DNA of 64,000 bases from CAVUPF01 sp963777915. GTDB lineage: Bacteria > Actinomycetota > Thermoleophilia > Solirubrobacterales > 70-9. Under the pieces are notes generated by a model. The model saw only the letters and a list, made by a program, of their open reading frames with translations. It made no database searches and had not been told where the DNA came from. The stretch spans positions 1,223,856 through 1,287,855 of the forward strand of contig CAVZSH010000005.1 in NCBI GenBank assembly GCA_963777915.1, in the 5' to 3' direction. Positions 36,704 through 45,359 of this stretch are shown one piece after another; position 1 is the stretch's first letter, and each line of letters begins with the position of its first letter. Position numbers and translations under genes: made by a program.

Positions 36704-37438
36704 TCAGTCGCCGTAGACGGTCTCGAAGTAGTGCGAGAGTTCGCGTGCGGCGACCTGGACGGAGGCGATCGCCGTCGCGTAGTCCATCCGCAGCGGCCCG
36801 ACCACGCCGACCGAGCCGAGGTTGCGGTGGCCGAGACCGTAGTTGGCGCCAACGACGCTGACCGAGCGCAGCTCCGGCTGAGGGTTCTCGTCGCCGATCC
36901 AGCAGAAGACCGAGCTCTCCTCCAAAGCGGAGCGCAGCATCCCGAGCACGTCGGCTCGGCCTTCCAGCGCGGTCATCAGCCGGTCGATCCGCGGCAGGTC
37001 GGCGAAGTGCTCCGCAGAGAGAAGCCGCGCGGCACCGTGCGTGTAGAGGGTTCCGCCGAGCGGTGGCGCGGTGGCGAGGGCCATCAGGTCAGTGACCTTG
37101 GCCAAAACGGTCGTTGTCTCCCGCATCGCCTCGTCTACCTCGCGGCGCAACCATGAGAGCTCCAGCTCAACCCGCGCCCCGACCGCAGGCGCTCCCGACT
37201 CGACCAGCGTGTCGACGTAGCGGCGATAGCCGACATCGGTAGGTACGCGGCCGGCCGAGGTGTGCGGATGCGTCAGGTATCCCGCCGCCTCCAGCACTGC
37301 CAACTCCGCCCGAACCGTTGATGCCCCCCACTGGACATCAGGCCTCTCGGCGATCTCCCGGGACGCGACCGGCTTCGCCGAGACGAGATACGAATCGACC
37401 ACCAAGTGAAGGATCAGCTCTTGCCGCGTGGAGAGCAT
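36704..37438 (-). CDS. hrcA: Heat-inducible transcription repressor HrcA (short form)
   Basis: 244 aa, about 100 fewer than typical. N-terminal winged helix (LSTRQELILHLVVDSYLVSAKPVASREIAE, STVRAELAVLEAAGYLTHPHTSAGRVPTDVGYRRYVD) is complete and the C-terminal GAF-like end (SVSVVGANYG, GSVGVVGPLRMDYATAIASVQVAARELS) is present; the central dimerisation insert is reduced. Represses heat-shock genes through CIRCE operators in other bacteria; no CIRCE (TTAGCACTC-N9-GAGTGCTAA) is visible here. First gene of a nine-gene run to era. TAGAAT sits 8 nt before the ATG with no Shine-Dalgarno. Confidence 0.93.
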   Translation of the reverse strand: MLSTRQELILHLVVDSYLVSAKPVASREIAERPDVQWGASTVRAELAVLEAAGYLTHPHTSAGRVPTDVGYRRYVDTLVESGAPAVGARVELELSWLRREVDEAMRETTTVLAKVTDLMALATAPPLGGTLYTHGAARLLSAEHFADLPRIDRLMTALEGRADVLGMLRSALEESSVFCWIGDENPQPELRSVSVVGANYGLGHRNLGSVGVVGPLRMDYATAIASVQVAARELSHYFETVYGD

Positions 37439-37446
37439 CGCTCTCC

Positions 37447-37452
37447 ATTCTA
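37447..37452 (-). promoter_or_regulatory. -10 hexamer of hrcA (leaderless type)
   Basis: TAGAAT on the minus strand, ending 8 nt before the hrcA ATG, the same element and spacing as at uvrA. It would drive the hrcA-era run. Confidence 0.55.
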
Positions 37453-37464
37453 GGAACCGCTAGA
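37449..37464. promoter_or_regulatory. Inverted repeat overlapping the hrcA -10
   Basis: TCTAG-N6-CTAGA covers the -10 hexamer and the stop codon of the preceding dehydratase gene. A repressor bound here would block hrcA transcription. With no CIRCE element present it is a candidate alternative operator, but five-base arms are weak evidence. Confidence 0.3.
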
Positions 37465-37852
37465 GCTGGACCTCGGCCTCGGCGTTTCGGATCGTCTGGT
37501 TATCGCCCTGGGCGGCGACCGTGTCGATCACTACTCGATCTCCCTCGACCGACTTGACCGTGCCGGTTACGACGATCTCCTGCTCTGGCGTGCCCATGCC
37601 GCGAAACTGCACCGAGAGGCGCTTCAGCGCCCTTGGGTCGCCCGCGGCGAGGGCCGCGTTGGCTCGGGCGACGAGTCCCATCATGTAGAGGCCGTGCAGG
37701 ATCGTTCCCGGCAATCCGACCGCCTTGGCGAACTCGGGGTCGATGTGGATCGGGTTGAAGTCCCCCGACGCACCCGCGTAGCGGTGCGGCAGGTACTTGT
37801 CGGGTGTCACCCTCAGCTCCGGAACCTGGTCTCCGACCTTCAGTTCGCTCAT
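37460..37852 (-). CDS. MaoC-family dehydratase, hot-dog subunit (HadB-like)
   Basis: 130 aa. Catalytic hydratase 2 motif YAGASGDFNPIHIDPEFAKAVGLPG with the Asp-His pair, then ILHGLYMMGLVARA. Likely the catalytic half of a (3R)-hydroxyacyl-ACP/CoA dehydratase, paired with the gene just upstream. ATG at 37852 is preferred (AGAGGGG seven bases upstream); a GTG at 37858 would overlap the upstream stop as GTGA. 21 bp before the hrcA start. Confidence 0.85.
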   Translation of the reverse strand: MSELKVGDQVPELRVTPDKYLPHRYAGASGDFNPIHIDPEFAKAVGLPGTILHGLYMMGLVARANAALAAGDPRALKRLSVQFRGMGTPEQEIVVTGTVKSVEGDRVVIDTVAAQGDNQTIRNAEAEVQL

Positions 37853-37854
37853 CC

Positions 37855-38295
37855 TCACACCCCTCTGACGATGTTGGTCCAGACGCCCCGCACCACCTGT
37901 TCGCCATCCTGGTTGACCGAGTTGGACTCAAAGACGTAGAAGCCCTTGCCGTCCTTCTCGAAGATTTCCAGGCACTTCGCGATCGTCGTTATCTCGTCGC
38001 CGGAGCAGGCCGGCTCGCTCCACTCGAACTCCTGGCCGCCGTGCACCATCGTCGCGAAGTTCATCCCTACCTCGGGGTCGAACATCGCCGGCGCCAGCGC
38101 CGGCGCGCTGTAGACGACGCAGAACATCGGCGGTGCGACGACGTCCCGGAAGCCAGCCCCCTGCGCAGCGGCGCGATCGAAGTGAACCGGGTTCTCGATC
38201 CCGAGCACCGTCGCGTACTCCCTGATCTTCTCCCTGCCGACCTGATACGTCGTGGCCGGCCACTCCTTACCCACTGCCTCCGCCTTGATCGCCAT
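37855..38295 (-). CDS. MaoC N-terminal-type dehydratase, hot-dog subunit (HadA-like)
   Basis: 146 aa with the FAS1-like dehydratase domain: KEWPATTYQVGREKIREYATVLGIENPVHFD, VVAPPMFCVVY, NFATMVHGGQEFEWSEPACSGDEIT. It lacks the DxNxxH catalytic motif, as do the HadA/HadC partners of mycobacteria, so it probably forms a heterodimer with the adjacent MaoC gene. Fatty-acid or related acyl-chain elongation is the likely setting. ATG at 38295, 14 bp after lepA, so it may be co-transcribed with it. Confidence 0.85.
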   Translation of the reverse strand: MAIKAEAVGKEWPATTYQVGREKIREYATVLGIENPVHFDRAAAQGAGFRDVVAPPMFCVVYSAPALAPAMFDPEVGMNFATMVHGGQEFEWSEPACSGDEITTIAKCLEIFEKDGKGFYVFESNSVNQDGEQVVRGVWTNIVRGV

Positions 38296-38309
38296 CGCGG
38301 GCACCCTAT

Positions 38310-40103
38310 CTATTCGTCGATCTCCAACACCGCGAGGAACGCCTCCTGCGGCACCTCCACCCGCCCCACCTGCTTCATCCGCTTCTTGCCCGCTTTCTGC
38401 TTCTTCAGCAGCTTCTGCTTGCGGGTGACGTCGCCGCCGTAGAGCTTCGCCGTGACGTCCTTGCGCAGGGCCTTCACCGTCTCGCGCGCCAGCACCCTCG
38501 AGCCGATCGCCGCCTGCACTGGAATGTCGAACAGCTGTCGCGGGATCGTCTTGCGCAGGCGCTCGACCAAGGCCTTGCCTTGCTCGTAGGCGAAGTCGCG
38601 GTGGACGATCACCGAGAGCGCGTCGACCTTGTCGCCGGCGAGCAGGATGTCGAGCTTGACCAAATCCCCGGGGCGGTTGCCGATCGTCTCGTAGTCGAGC
38701 GAGGCATAGCCGCGGGTGGACGACTTCAGGTAGTCGAAGAAGTCGAGCACGATCTCGGCCAGCGGCAGGTCGTAGCGGATCTGCACCCGCTGCGGGCTGA
38801 GGTAGTGCATGTCGACGTGGGTGCCGCGGCGCTTCTGGCAGAGCTCCATCACCGCGCCGACGTAGCCGGAGGGGGCGATGATCGTCGCCCGGATGTAGGG
38901 CTCATCGATCTCAAGGATCGAGCCCGGGTCGGGCATCTCGGTCGGGCTGCGGACCTCGATCGCCTCACCGCCGATCAGCCTGACCTCGTAGCGCACGTTC
39001 GGGGTCGTCGCCAGCAGCTCGAGCCCGTACTCGCGCTCCAGCCGCTCGCGCACGATCTCCATGTGGAGGAGGCCGAGGAAGCCGCACCGAAAGCCGAAGC
39101 CGAGCGCGTCGGAGGTCTCCGGCTCATAGGAGAGGGCCGCGTCGTTGAGGGCCAGCTTGTCAAGCGCGTCGCGAAGGTCTTCGTAGCGGTCGGTATCGAT
39201 CGGGAAGAGCCCGCAAAAGACCATCGGCTTGACCTCGCGGTATCCCTCGAGCGGCTCCGTGGCGGGCCGCCTGAGGGATGTCAGCGTGTCACCCACCCGC
39301 AGCTTGGCGACGTCCTTGATGCCGGTGATCACGTAGCCGACCTCCCCCGCCTCCATGCCGGGAGCGGGGGACATCTGCGGGCGGAAGAAGCCGATGTCGT
39401 CGATATCGGCCTCGGTGCCGTTCTGCATGGCGAGGACCTGCTCGCGTTTGCGGAAGATTCCGTCGACCATCCGCACGTAGGCGATCACGCCGCGGTAGGG
39501 GTCGAACTCGGAGTCGAAGATGAGGGCACGCGGCGGCGCCGCCGGGTCGCCCTGCGGTGGCGGGATGCGCTCGACGATCGCCTCCAGCACCTCGATCACC
39601 CCCTCCCCGGTCTTGGCCGAGATCCGCAGCAACTCTCCAGGGTCGCCGCCGAGCAGGTCGGCGATCTCTCCCGCGACGCGCTCCGGCTCGGCGCCGGGCA
39701 GGTCTACCTTGTTGATCACCGGGATCAGCTCCAGCCCGTTCTCGATCGCCAAGTAGGTGTTGGCGACGGTTTGCGCCTCGACCCCCTGGGCGGCGTCGAC
39801 GACCAGCAGCGCCCCCTCGCAGGCGGCGAGGCTGCGCGAGACCTCGTAGGAGAAGTCGACGTGCCCTGGTGTGTCGATCAGGTGCAGGTGGTAGGTCTCA
39901 CCGTCGGAGGCGCGGTAATCGACCCGCACAGCCTGGGCCTTGATCGTGATCCCACGCTCGCGCTCTAGGTCCATCGAGTCGAGCATCTGGGCACGCATCT
40001 TCTTCGGGTCGACGGCTCCGGTGATCTCGAGGATGCGGTCGGCCAGGGTCGACTTGCCGTGGTCGATATGGGCGATGATCGAGAAGTTGCGGATGCGCTC
40101 CAT
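38310..40103 (-). CDS. lepA: Elongation factor 4 (back-translocating GTPase LepA)
   Basis: 597 aa. G1 IIAHIDHGKSTLADRI, G2 in RERGITIKA, G3 DTPGHVDFSYEV, G4 NKVDLPGA, then the EF-G-like domains and the LepA-specific C-terminal part (GYVGAVMELCQKRRGTHVDM, LKSSTRGYASLDYE, GGDVTRKQKLLKKQKAGKKRMKQVG). ATG at 40103 matches the usual MxxIRNFxIIAHIDHGK start; the frame is open upstream. CATACT at 40115-40120 is a possible -10. Followed by the dehydratase pair. Confidence 0.97.
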   Translation of the reverse strand: MERIRNFSIIAHIDHGKSTLADRILEITGAVDPKKMRAQMLDSMDLERERGITIKAQAVRVDYRASDGETYHLHLIDTPGHVDFSYEVSRSLAACEGALLVVDAAQGVEAQTVANTYLAIENGLELIPVINKVDLPGAEPERVAGEIADLLGGDPGELLRISAKTGEGVIEVLEAIVERIPPPQGDPAAPPRALIFDSEFDPYRGVIAYVRMVDGIFRKREQVLAMQNGTEADIDDIGFFRPQMSPAPGMEAGEVGYVITGIKDVAKLRVGDTLTSLRRPATEPLEGYREVKPMVFCGLFPIDTDRYEDLRDALDKLALNDAALSYEPETSDALGFGFRCGFLGLLHMEIVRERLEREYGLELLATTPNVRYEVRLIGGEAIEVRSPTEMPDPGSILEIDEPYIRATIIAPSGYVGAVMELCQKRRGTHVDMHYLSPQRVQIRYDLPLAEIVLDFFDYLKSSTRGYASLDYETIGNRPGDLVKLDILLAGDKVDALSVIVHRDFAYEQGKALVERLRKTIPRQLFDIPVQAAIGSRVLARETVKALRKDVTAKLYGGDVTRKQKLLKKQKAGKKRMKQVGRVEVPQEAFLAVLEIDE

Positions 40104-40172
40104 GGGCCGGCCGGAGTATGGCGGCTGCACGAATGGGCTCGACGCCACCGACTCCACCCGCCGAAGACGCGG

Positions 40173-42218
40173 CTAATCGCTGGGGCATGACGATGGGCTC
40201 AGTGGGGTCGTGAGGTGGAAGACGACCGTGGGTGGCCTGCGGATGATGACGGTGGCGCCTGGACCTTCGGTCCATTGAGCCGCAGGGGGATAGACCGGCT
40301 TGCCCGCTTCGATGCGATCGCGGCTGGCGATCACGTATTCGTAGTGTCCGGCGTTGATCTGGCGGCGCCATGAGCGGCAGGTGGTGGGAGCGACGAAGCC
40401 GCCGTGGGGGCGCTCGATGCCGACGTACTGGACATGGTTCGAGAGCTCGGTTCCGAACAGCGGGTACAGGCGGGTGCTGGTCGTGGCTATGCGCGCGCCA
40501 GAGATCGAGCGCGCCCAGCGAAAGGCGGCATCGAGGCCCTGGGTCGTGAAGCTGGGATGGGCGTAGCGGTGCTGGAGGTAGCTGCGTTGCTCTCGGTAGC
40601 CGAACACCAACGCCGCCAAGAGCAGCGCCCCGAGTGCCACCGGCGCCCAGGCGGGCACCGCCCAGCGCCGCTGGGGGCCGGCCGAGGCCCAGCCCCGGAT
40701 CCGCTCCCTCAGGGGAGGGGTGATCGCCAGCAGCGCCATGCCGAGGACCAGGGTCGGGGTCAGGTAGCGCAGCGCGGACTCAAAGCCGCGCGGCATCCCG
40801 GCCGGCCCCTCTGCCGAGGTCGGCGCGAGCAGCCAGGTCAGCGCGGCGGCAAAACCGACCACTCCGAAGACCCGCAGCAGCGGGCTCGCGCCACGCCCAA
40901 GGCAGAGCAGCAACCCCGCCAGCGCCAGCCCGCCGAGCAGCGGCCAGACGATCCAGAGCCCCTGGTGCAGCCCCGGCAGGAACCAGTGCGACCAGACCGA
41001 GCCGTCGGTCAGGTAGCCGAAAACGCTGTGGGCTTCGCGGCCACCCAGCGCCTGTCCGGGGGCCGGGAGAGAGATCGGGCCCAGGTGGCGCACCCAGGGA
41101 AACGGGCTGCCCGCCTGGATCAGGTTGCGCAGGTACCAGTAGCCGCCTCCAGCCAGGGCGGGCAGGCCGGCGGCCACAAGGACGCGCCACCGTCCCCCTC
41201 GGGGCGCGATCGCCACCAAGCCGATCACCAGCACCACCGCGGGGGGCACGAAGTTGAGCTTGGTCCCGGCCGCCAGCCCGGCCGCGAGCCCGACGACAGC
41301 GAGCACCCCGGTCGAGAGCCCTCGATCCGCGCTAGCCTCCCATGCGTTGACGGCGATCGCAGCGGCGGCGAGTAAGAAGAAGATCCCGACCAGGTCATTC
41401 CGAGCCTCCCCGGCCTGATCCCCCAGCACCGGAACGCTCAGTGCAACCGCGACCAAGGCCAGCGACACCGGCCCAACCCGATACGCCCGCCCGATGCACC
41501 AGGCGGCTAGCAGGCACCCCGAAAACCAGCCGAAATTGATCAGCGGCGACAAGATGTCGCGATTGAACGCGACCATCCCAACCGCATGGAGGATTTCCGC
41601 GTTGGCGGGGTAGAACCACGCCAGGTATTGCGGTGCGATGAAGTGCAGGTCGAACGTGTTCCCGGTCTGAAAGAACTCAACCGCAAGCGGCCCGTGGTAC
41701 CAGGTCGAATCGAACCCGGTCATCCCCGTACTGAGGCGCAATCGCACTCCGGCGGCAAAGCGGGCAACCGCGACCAGGGTGACCAGCAGGCTCACCACCG
41801 TGAGCGCCGACACAGAGACGCTCTTACCGCGGGGGTAGTCGGTGTGGGATGCCCTGGCGGGGGCTACGGGGGGTGAGGCCTCCTCCGTAGGGGGGCGACG
41901 TCCCGGTGCCCGGATCAGCGTGCGGCCCGGGGAGGGCCAACCCCGAGCCGACGGTCCGCGACCGAACGCCCACGCCACCAATCCGGCCACCATGACGCCA
42001 ACCACATACGGCAAGGCCTTGAACAGGCCAAAGGAGCCCAGCAGCTCGGCAACCCAGATCAGGATCGTCAGCGCGACGACAGCGGTCGCCAGCCAGGCAG
42101 GCGGCCCCGAGAGGCTCGGCAGTAACCGCGAGCGCAGCGCCGCGGCTCCCAGCGTGGAGAAGCCGACGAGCACCGCGAGCTCTGTGACCCCCAGCAGATA
42201 GCGCCCGACGTCGAGCAT
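40173..42218 (-). CDS. Large polytopic membrane protein, GT-C glycosyltransferase-like
   Basis: 681 aa with about 12-14 transmembrane helices. After an N-terminal membrane part and a Pro/Arg-rich cytoplasmic loop (about 85-135), GMTGFDSTWYHGPLAVEFFQTGN resembles the first-loop acidic motif of GT-C enzymes that use polyprenyl-phosphate sugars; WYLRNLIQAGSPFPW is also typical of GT39/ArnT-like proteins. A soluble C-terminal end (about 570-681) follows the last helix. Acceptor unknown; cell-envelope glycosylation is a fair guess. ATG directly follows the murJ stop (0 bp). Confidence 0.65.
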   Translation of the reverse strand: MLDVGRYLLGVTELAVLVGFSTLGAAALRSRLLPSLSGPPAWLATAVVALTILIWVAELLGSFGLFKALPYVVGVMVAGLVAWAFGRGPSARGWPSPGRTLIRAPGRRPPTEEASPPVAPARASHTDYPRGKSVSVSALTVVSLLVTLVAVARFAAGVRLRLSTGMTGFDSTWYHGPLAVEFFQTGNTFDLHFIAPQYLAWFYPANAEILHAVGMVAFNRDILSPLINFGWFSGCLLAAWCIGRAYRVGPVSLALVAVALSVPVLGDQAGEARNDLVGIFFLLAAAAIAVNAWEASADRGLSTGVLAVVGLAAGLAAGTKLNFVPPAVVLVIGLVAIAPRGGRWRVLVAAGLPALAGGGYWYLRNLIQAGSPFPWVRHLGPISLPAPGQALGGREAHSVFGYLTDGSVWSHWFLPGLHQGLWIVWPLLGGLALAGLLLCLGRGASPLLRVFGVVGFAAALTWLLAPTSAEGPAGMPRGFESALRYLTPTLVLGMALLAITPPLRERIRGWASAGPQRRWAVPAWAPVALGALLLAALVFGYREQRSYLQHRYAHPSFTTQGLDAAFRWARSISGARIATTSTRLYPLFGTELSNHVQYVGIERPHGGFVAPTTCRSWRRQINAGHYEYVIASRDRIEAGKPVYPPAAQWTEGPGATVIIRRPPTVVFHLTTPLSPSSCPSD

Positions 42219-43898
42219 CTAGCGGCGACGCAGAAGGCGCAATATCTGCTCCAGCTCGGCGATGCGCAGGAGTTTGGCGAGAGCGAAGTAGACGGCGGCA
42301 CCGAGCGCCAGGCCGCTGCCGAGAGAGACGATCTGGCCGAGCAGGCCCGACCCGAGGGCCTGGCTCAGGACGTGCCAGACGCCGTAGCCAACGCCCGCCA
42401 GGGCGAGCGAGGCAAAGGTGATGCGCAGGGCGGCCGAGAGCAGCTTGTCCAGCTCCAGCCCGTCGAACTCGCGACGCAGCACCACCGCCTGGGCGATCAC
42501 GGCCGCCGTGGTGCCGATCCCGGTTCCGGCGACGATCCCGCCCACGCCGAACGGCTTGTAGAGGACCAGCGCCGCCAGAGCCGAGACGACGAGGTCCACC
42601 ACGGCAAGGCCGGTCGCCAACCAGGGACGCTGGAGGCTGAAGAAAGTGCGCGTCTGGAGCAGGTAGACGCCGTTGGTCGGCAGCGAGAAGGCGAACCAGA
42701 AGAGCGCCGTGGCGACCAGGGTGGTCTGGGCCGGATCGAAGGCGCCGCGCTGGTAGACGAGCCGGATCATCGGTTCAGAGAGGGCGAGGATGGCGGCGGC
42801 GGCGGGGACCAAGACGAAAAGGATCTGGCGCATCCCGTTCGCCATCGTGGCGCGCAGGTTGTCGATCTCACCGCGATTGGCAAAGCGCGCCAGGGTCGGG
42901 AAGAGCACGGTTGCGATCGCCACCGAGAAGATGCCCTGCGGCAGCTGATAGATGCGGAACGCTTTGTCGATCGCCGCCGGCGCTTGGTCGGATACGAGGC
43001 TGCCGAAGAAACTGTTGATCAACTGGTTGAAGTTGATCAGGCCGAGGCTGATCGTCACCGGCAGCATCAACAGCAGGACGCGGCGCACCCCGGGGTGGCG
43101 CCACTCGAAGCTCCAGTTGAACTTAAACGGCGTGTTGCGCAGGTCAAAGACCGGGATCAACAACTGGATCAGGGTGCCGACGAGGATTGCGATCGCGTAG
43201 GCGTAGATGCGGTCGCGGCCGTGGAAGGCCGGTATCAGGAGGACCAGCACGGCGATGATCGTCAGGTTCCAAAACAGCGGCGCGATCGCGAAGGCGCCGA
43301 AGCGGTCATAGCTGTTGAGGATGCCGACGACGACCCCGCTGAGCCCGAGCAGGATCAGGATCGGGAAGAGGATGCGGGAGAGGGTGATGGTCAGTTCGAG
43401 GATCTCGCCCTTAAAGCCAGGGGCGAAGATCGGCATCACGACCGGGGCCACCACCACGAAGAAGGCGGTGATTGCGCCCAGGACCATGGTCACGATCAGC
43501 AGCAGGGTCGAGGCGAGCCGGAATGCCTCCCGGTAGTTCTTCTGCTGGAGCTGCTCGGTGAAGACCGGGACGAAGGCAGGCTGGAGAGCCGCATCGGCGA
43601 AGAGGCTGCGGACCAGGTTGGGGACCTGGAAGGCGATCGTGAAGGCCGACATCGGCCCGCTGATCCCGTAGTAGCCGGCCGCGACCACTTCCCTGGCCAA
43701 CCCGGCGATTCGCGAGGCAGCGGTGGCAATCGAGAAGAAGGCGGTGGAGCGGGCGATGCGCCCCGCTTGGCGGCCGGGGGCCGGCTCGCCGACGAGGTCC
43801 TCGCCCGGGTCGAATGCCTCGGCGGCGCGCAGCGCCGCGTCGGAGTCCACCGCGGCCTCATCGCGCTCGGGAGTGTCGGGTGCCCTGGGGGTCTCCAA
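42219..43898 (-). CDS. murJ: Lipid II flippase MurJ (MviN family)
   Basis: 559 aa from the proposed TTG; a GTG at 43961 would add 21 residues but would lie only 5 bp from the divergent rpsT start. An acidic N-terminal tail of about 50 residues precedes 14 helices. MATE-like features: STAFFSIATAASRIAGLAREVVAA, FADAALQPAFVPVFTEQL, NSFFGSLV, YQLPQGIFSVAIATVLFPTLAR, LVYQRGAFD. Moves lipid II across the membrane for peptidoglycan synthesis. Followed directly by the GT-C-like gene. Confidence 0.93.
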   Translation of the reverse strand: METPRAPDTPERDEAAVDSDAALRAAEAFDPGEDLVGEPAPGRQAGRIARSTAFFSIATAASRIAGLAREVVAAGYYGISGPMSAFTIAFQVPNLVRSLFADAALQPAFVPVFTEQLQQKNYREAFRLASTLLLIVTMVLGAITAFFVVVAPVVMPIFAPGFKGEILELTITLSRILFPILILLGLSGVVVGILNSYDRFGAFAIAPLFWNLTIIAVLVLLIPAFHGRDRIYAYAIAILVGTLIQLLIPVFDLRNTPFKFNWSFEWRHPGVRRVLLLMLPVTISLGLINFNQLINSFFGSLVSDQAPAAIDKAFRIYQLPQGIFSVAIATVLFPTLARFANRGEIDNLRATMANGMRQILFVLVPAAAAILALSEPMIRLVYQRGAFDPAQTTLVATALFWFAFSLPTNGVYLLQTRTFFSLQRPWLATGLAVVDLVVSALAALVLYKPFGVGGIVAGTGIGTTAAVIAQAVVLRREFDGLELDKLLSAALRITFASLALAGVGYGVWHVLSQALGSGLLGQIVSLGSGLALGAAVYFALAKLLRIAELEQILRLLRRR

Positions 43899-43966
43899 GC
43901 TGGTCTCAGTCGCTATAGTCGGCGGCCGCCCGGAGCCGGCTCGGCGCCCGCCCAGGCACACGACTC

Positions 43967-44233
43967 ATGGCCAACATAGCCTCACAGAAGAAGCGCATCC
44001 TACGCAGCGAGCGCGAGCGAGCGGAGAACCGTCTGTTGACCAGCACGGTCAAGACCCACTTCCACCGCCTGCAAAGCGCCGTGGAGGGCGGCGAGGGGAG
44101 CGCGATTGAGGTCGAGCACCGCTCGCTGGTCTCGAAGATCGACAAGGCAGTGCAGAAAGGCGCCTTGCACCGAAACACCGGCGCGCGCAAGAAGGCTCGG
44201 GCGGCCAGGCTCGCGTCCAGCTCCGCCGAGTGA
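43967..44233 (+). CDS. rpsT: 30S ribosomal protein S20
   Basis: 88 aa, all-helical basic protein that binds 16S rRNA. MANIASQKKRILRSERERAENRL, STVKTHFHRL, KIDKAVQKGALHRNTGARKKARAARLA match the family closely. A TATAGT hexamer at about 43913-43918 is a good -10 on this strand, giving a leader of roughly 45 nt. It is the only + gene in this stretch; its stop abuts the convergent holA stop with no gap. Confidence 0.97.
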   Translation: MANIASQKKRILRSERERAENRLLTSTVKTHFHRLQSAVEGGEGSAIEVEHRSLVSKIDKAVQKGALHRNTGARKKARAARLASSSAE

Positions 44234-45214
44234 TCAGACCGGGCAGCCGGCCGCCCGCCTGAGGGCCAGCGTCAGCGCCAGACCGTCGCCGTAGTCGGCC
44301 CCGCCGCGGCATGAGACCTCGAGGTCGGCGAGCACCTCGGTCGCCACCCGCAGGTCGCCGAGCTCGACGTCGCGGACGCGGGCGAGGAGCTGGCGCGCCG
44401 CGTAGGGGTGCATCGCCAGGCTCGACTCGACCTGCCTCGGAGGAACGCCCTCCTCCAACTGGGCGGCGGCCGCGAAAGCGCTGCGGAGCCGCGAGGCGAG
44501 ACCGTAGACCAGGCCGGTGACGTTCTCGCCCTGCTCGATCAGTCGCTCGCCAATCTCAAGGGCGCGGGCCGGGTCGCGCTCAAGAAGCGCATCGGAGAGC
44601 GACCAGACGGCGGTCTCGGAGGTATCGGCGACCATCGCGTCGAGGTCGGCGGCGGTGACCTCTCCCCCCGGCCCCGCCCAAAGCGCCAGGCGCTCCAGCT
44701 CGTGGGCGAGCCGGATCGGGTTGGTGCCCATCCGCTCGACCAGGGCCCGGGCGGCTGCCGGCTCGAGCCCGAACCCGAGCCGCTTGGCGTCGGCGAGAAG
44801 TACCCGCGGCATGTCGCGAGCCTTCGGCGCCTCGAACTCATGAACCTCGCCCCCCGCGGCCTTGACCGCGCGGGCCAGCTTGGCCGGCGCCTTGGCACGG
44901 GCGATCAGCACCACGGTGAGGTCCGGGGGGAGTCCTGCGAGCGCCTCGGCAACCGCCTCGGCCTGGTGGTCGCGCCAGCGCTCGACGCCGTCGGCGAGCA
45001 GGTAGCGGCGCGACTCGGTGAGCGACATCGCCGGGAGCGCTCCCAACAGCGCCTCGTGATCCGGTGCTCCTCTGCCCTCGGTCGGCTCGAAGACCTCCAG
45101 CGCCGCGGCGCCACCTTCGCCCTCGGCGCGGGCACGCAGTCTGGCGCGGGTGGCGTCGATCTTCGCCTCATCGCTGCCGGCGATCAGATAGAGAGATCGC
45201 ATCTCCTCGGCCAT
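44234..45214 (-). CDS. holA: DNA polymerase III delta subunit
   Basis: Clamp-loader subunit that opens the sliding clamp. 326 aa. Weakly conserved, recognised by RSLYLIAGSDEAKID (start of the AAA-like domain), SRRYLLADGVERWRD, VVLIARAKAPAKLARAVKAAGG, and the middle block ARALVERMGTNPIRLAHELERLALWAG followed by VSDTSETAVW-type sequence. The rpsT-holA neighbourhood supports it. ATG at 45214, no Shine-Dalgarno; TAGACT lies 8 nt before it. ATG at 45202 is an alternative. Confidence 0.9.
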   Translation of the reverse strand: MAEEMRSLYLIAGSDEAKIDATRARLRARAEGEGGAAALEVFEPTEGRGAPDHEALLGALPAMSLTESRRYLLADGVERWRDHQAEAVAEALAGLPPDLTVVLIARAKAPAKLARAVKAAGGEVHEFEAPKARDMPRVLLADAKRLGFGLEPAAARALVERMGTNPIRLAHELERLALWAGPGGEVTAADLDAMVADTSETAVWSLSDALLERDPARALEIGERLIEQGENVTGLVYGLASRLRSAFAAAAQLEEGVPPRQVESSLAMHPYAARQLLARVRDVELGDLRVATEVLADLEVSCRGGADYGDGLALTLALRRAAGCPV

Positions 45215-45222
45215 TGGGCCTG

Positions 45223-45228
45223 AGTCTA
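45223..45228 (-). promoter_or_regulatory. -10 hexamer of holA (leaderless type)
   Basis: TAGACT on the minus strand, 8 nt before the holA ATG: same spacing as the TAGAAT elements at uvrA and hrcA. Confidence 0.45.
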
Positions 45229-45301
45229 GTGACGGCCCTGGCCGACTCCTCTCAGCTGCCCATGCTGACCCGATCGAGCCTCGCTTGACGCCGAGGACGA
45301 C

Positions 45302-45338
45302 GGGCCCTGCGCACATGAAGGACAGGGGTGCGCGGCCC
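45302..45338 (-). terminator. Strong GC hairpin downstream of the cupin gene
   Basis: Arms 45302-45314 and 45328-45338 pair through GGGCC and GCGCAC with a two-base bulge, loop about 13 nt. It lies in the 145-bp gap between the end of the cupin gene and the holA promoter. No U-tract follows, so an intrinsic terminator is only likely, as is common in high-GC actinobacteria. Confidence 0.4.
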
Positions 45339-45359
45339 AGCGATACTCAGATGGGTCGT

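Noticed and set aside
37439..37459. CIRCE element upstream of hrcA
   Set aside because: No TTAGCACTC/GAGTGCTAA half-sites; only the short TCTAG repeat is present.
41641..41665. CGAACGTGTTC-like SOS box in the GT-C gene
   Set aside because: The half-sites are separated by two bases, not four, and it is inside coding sequence.
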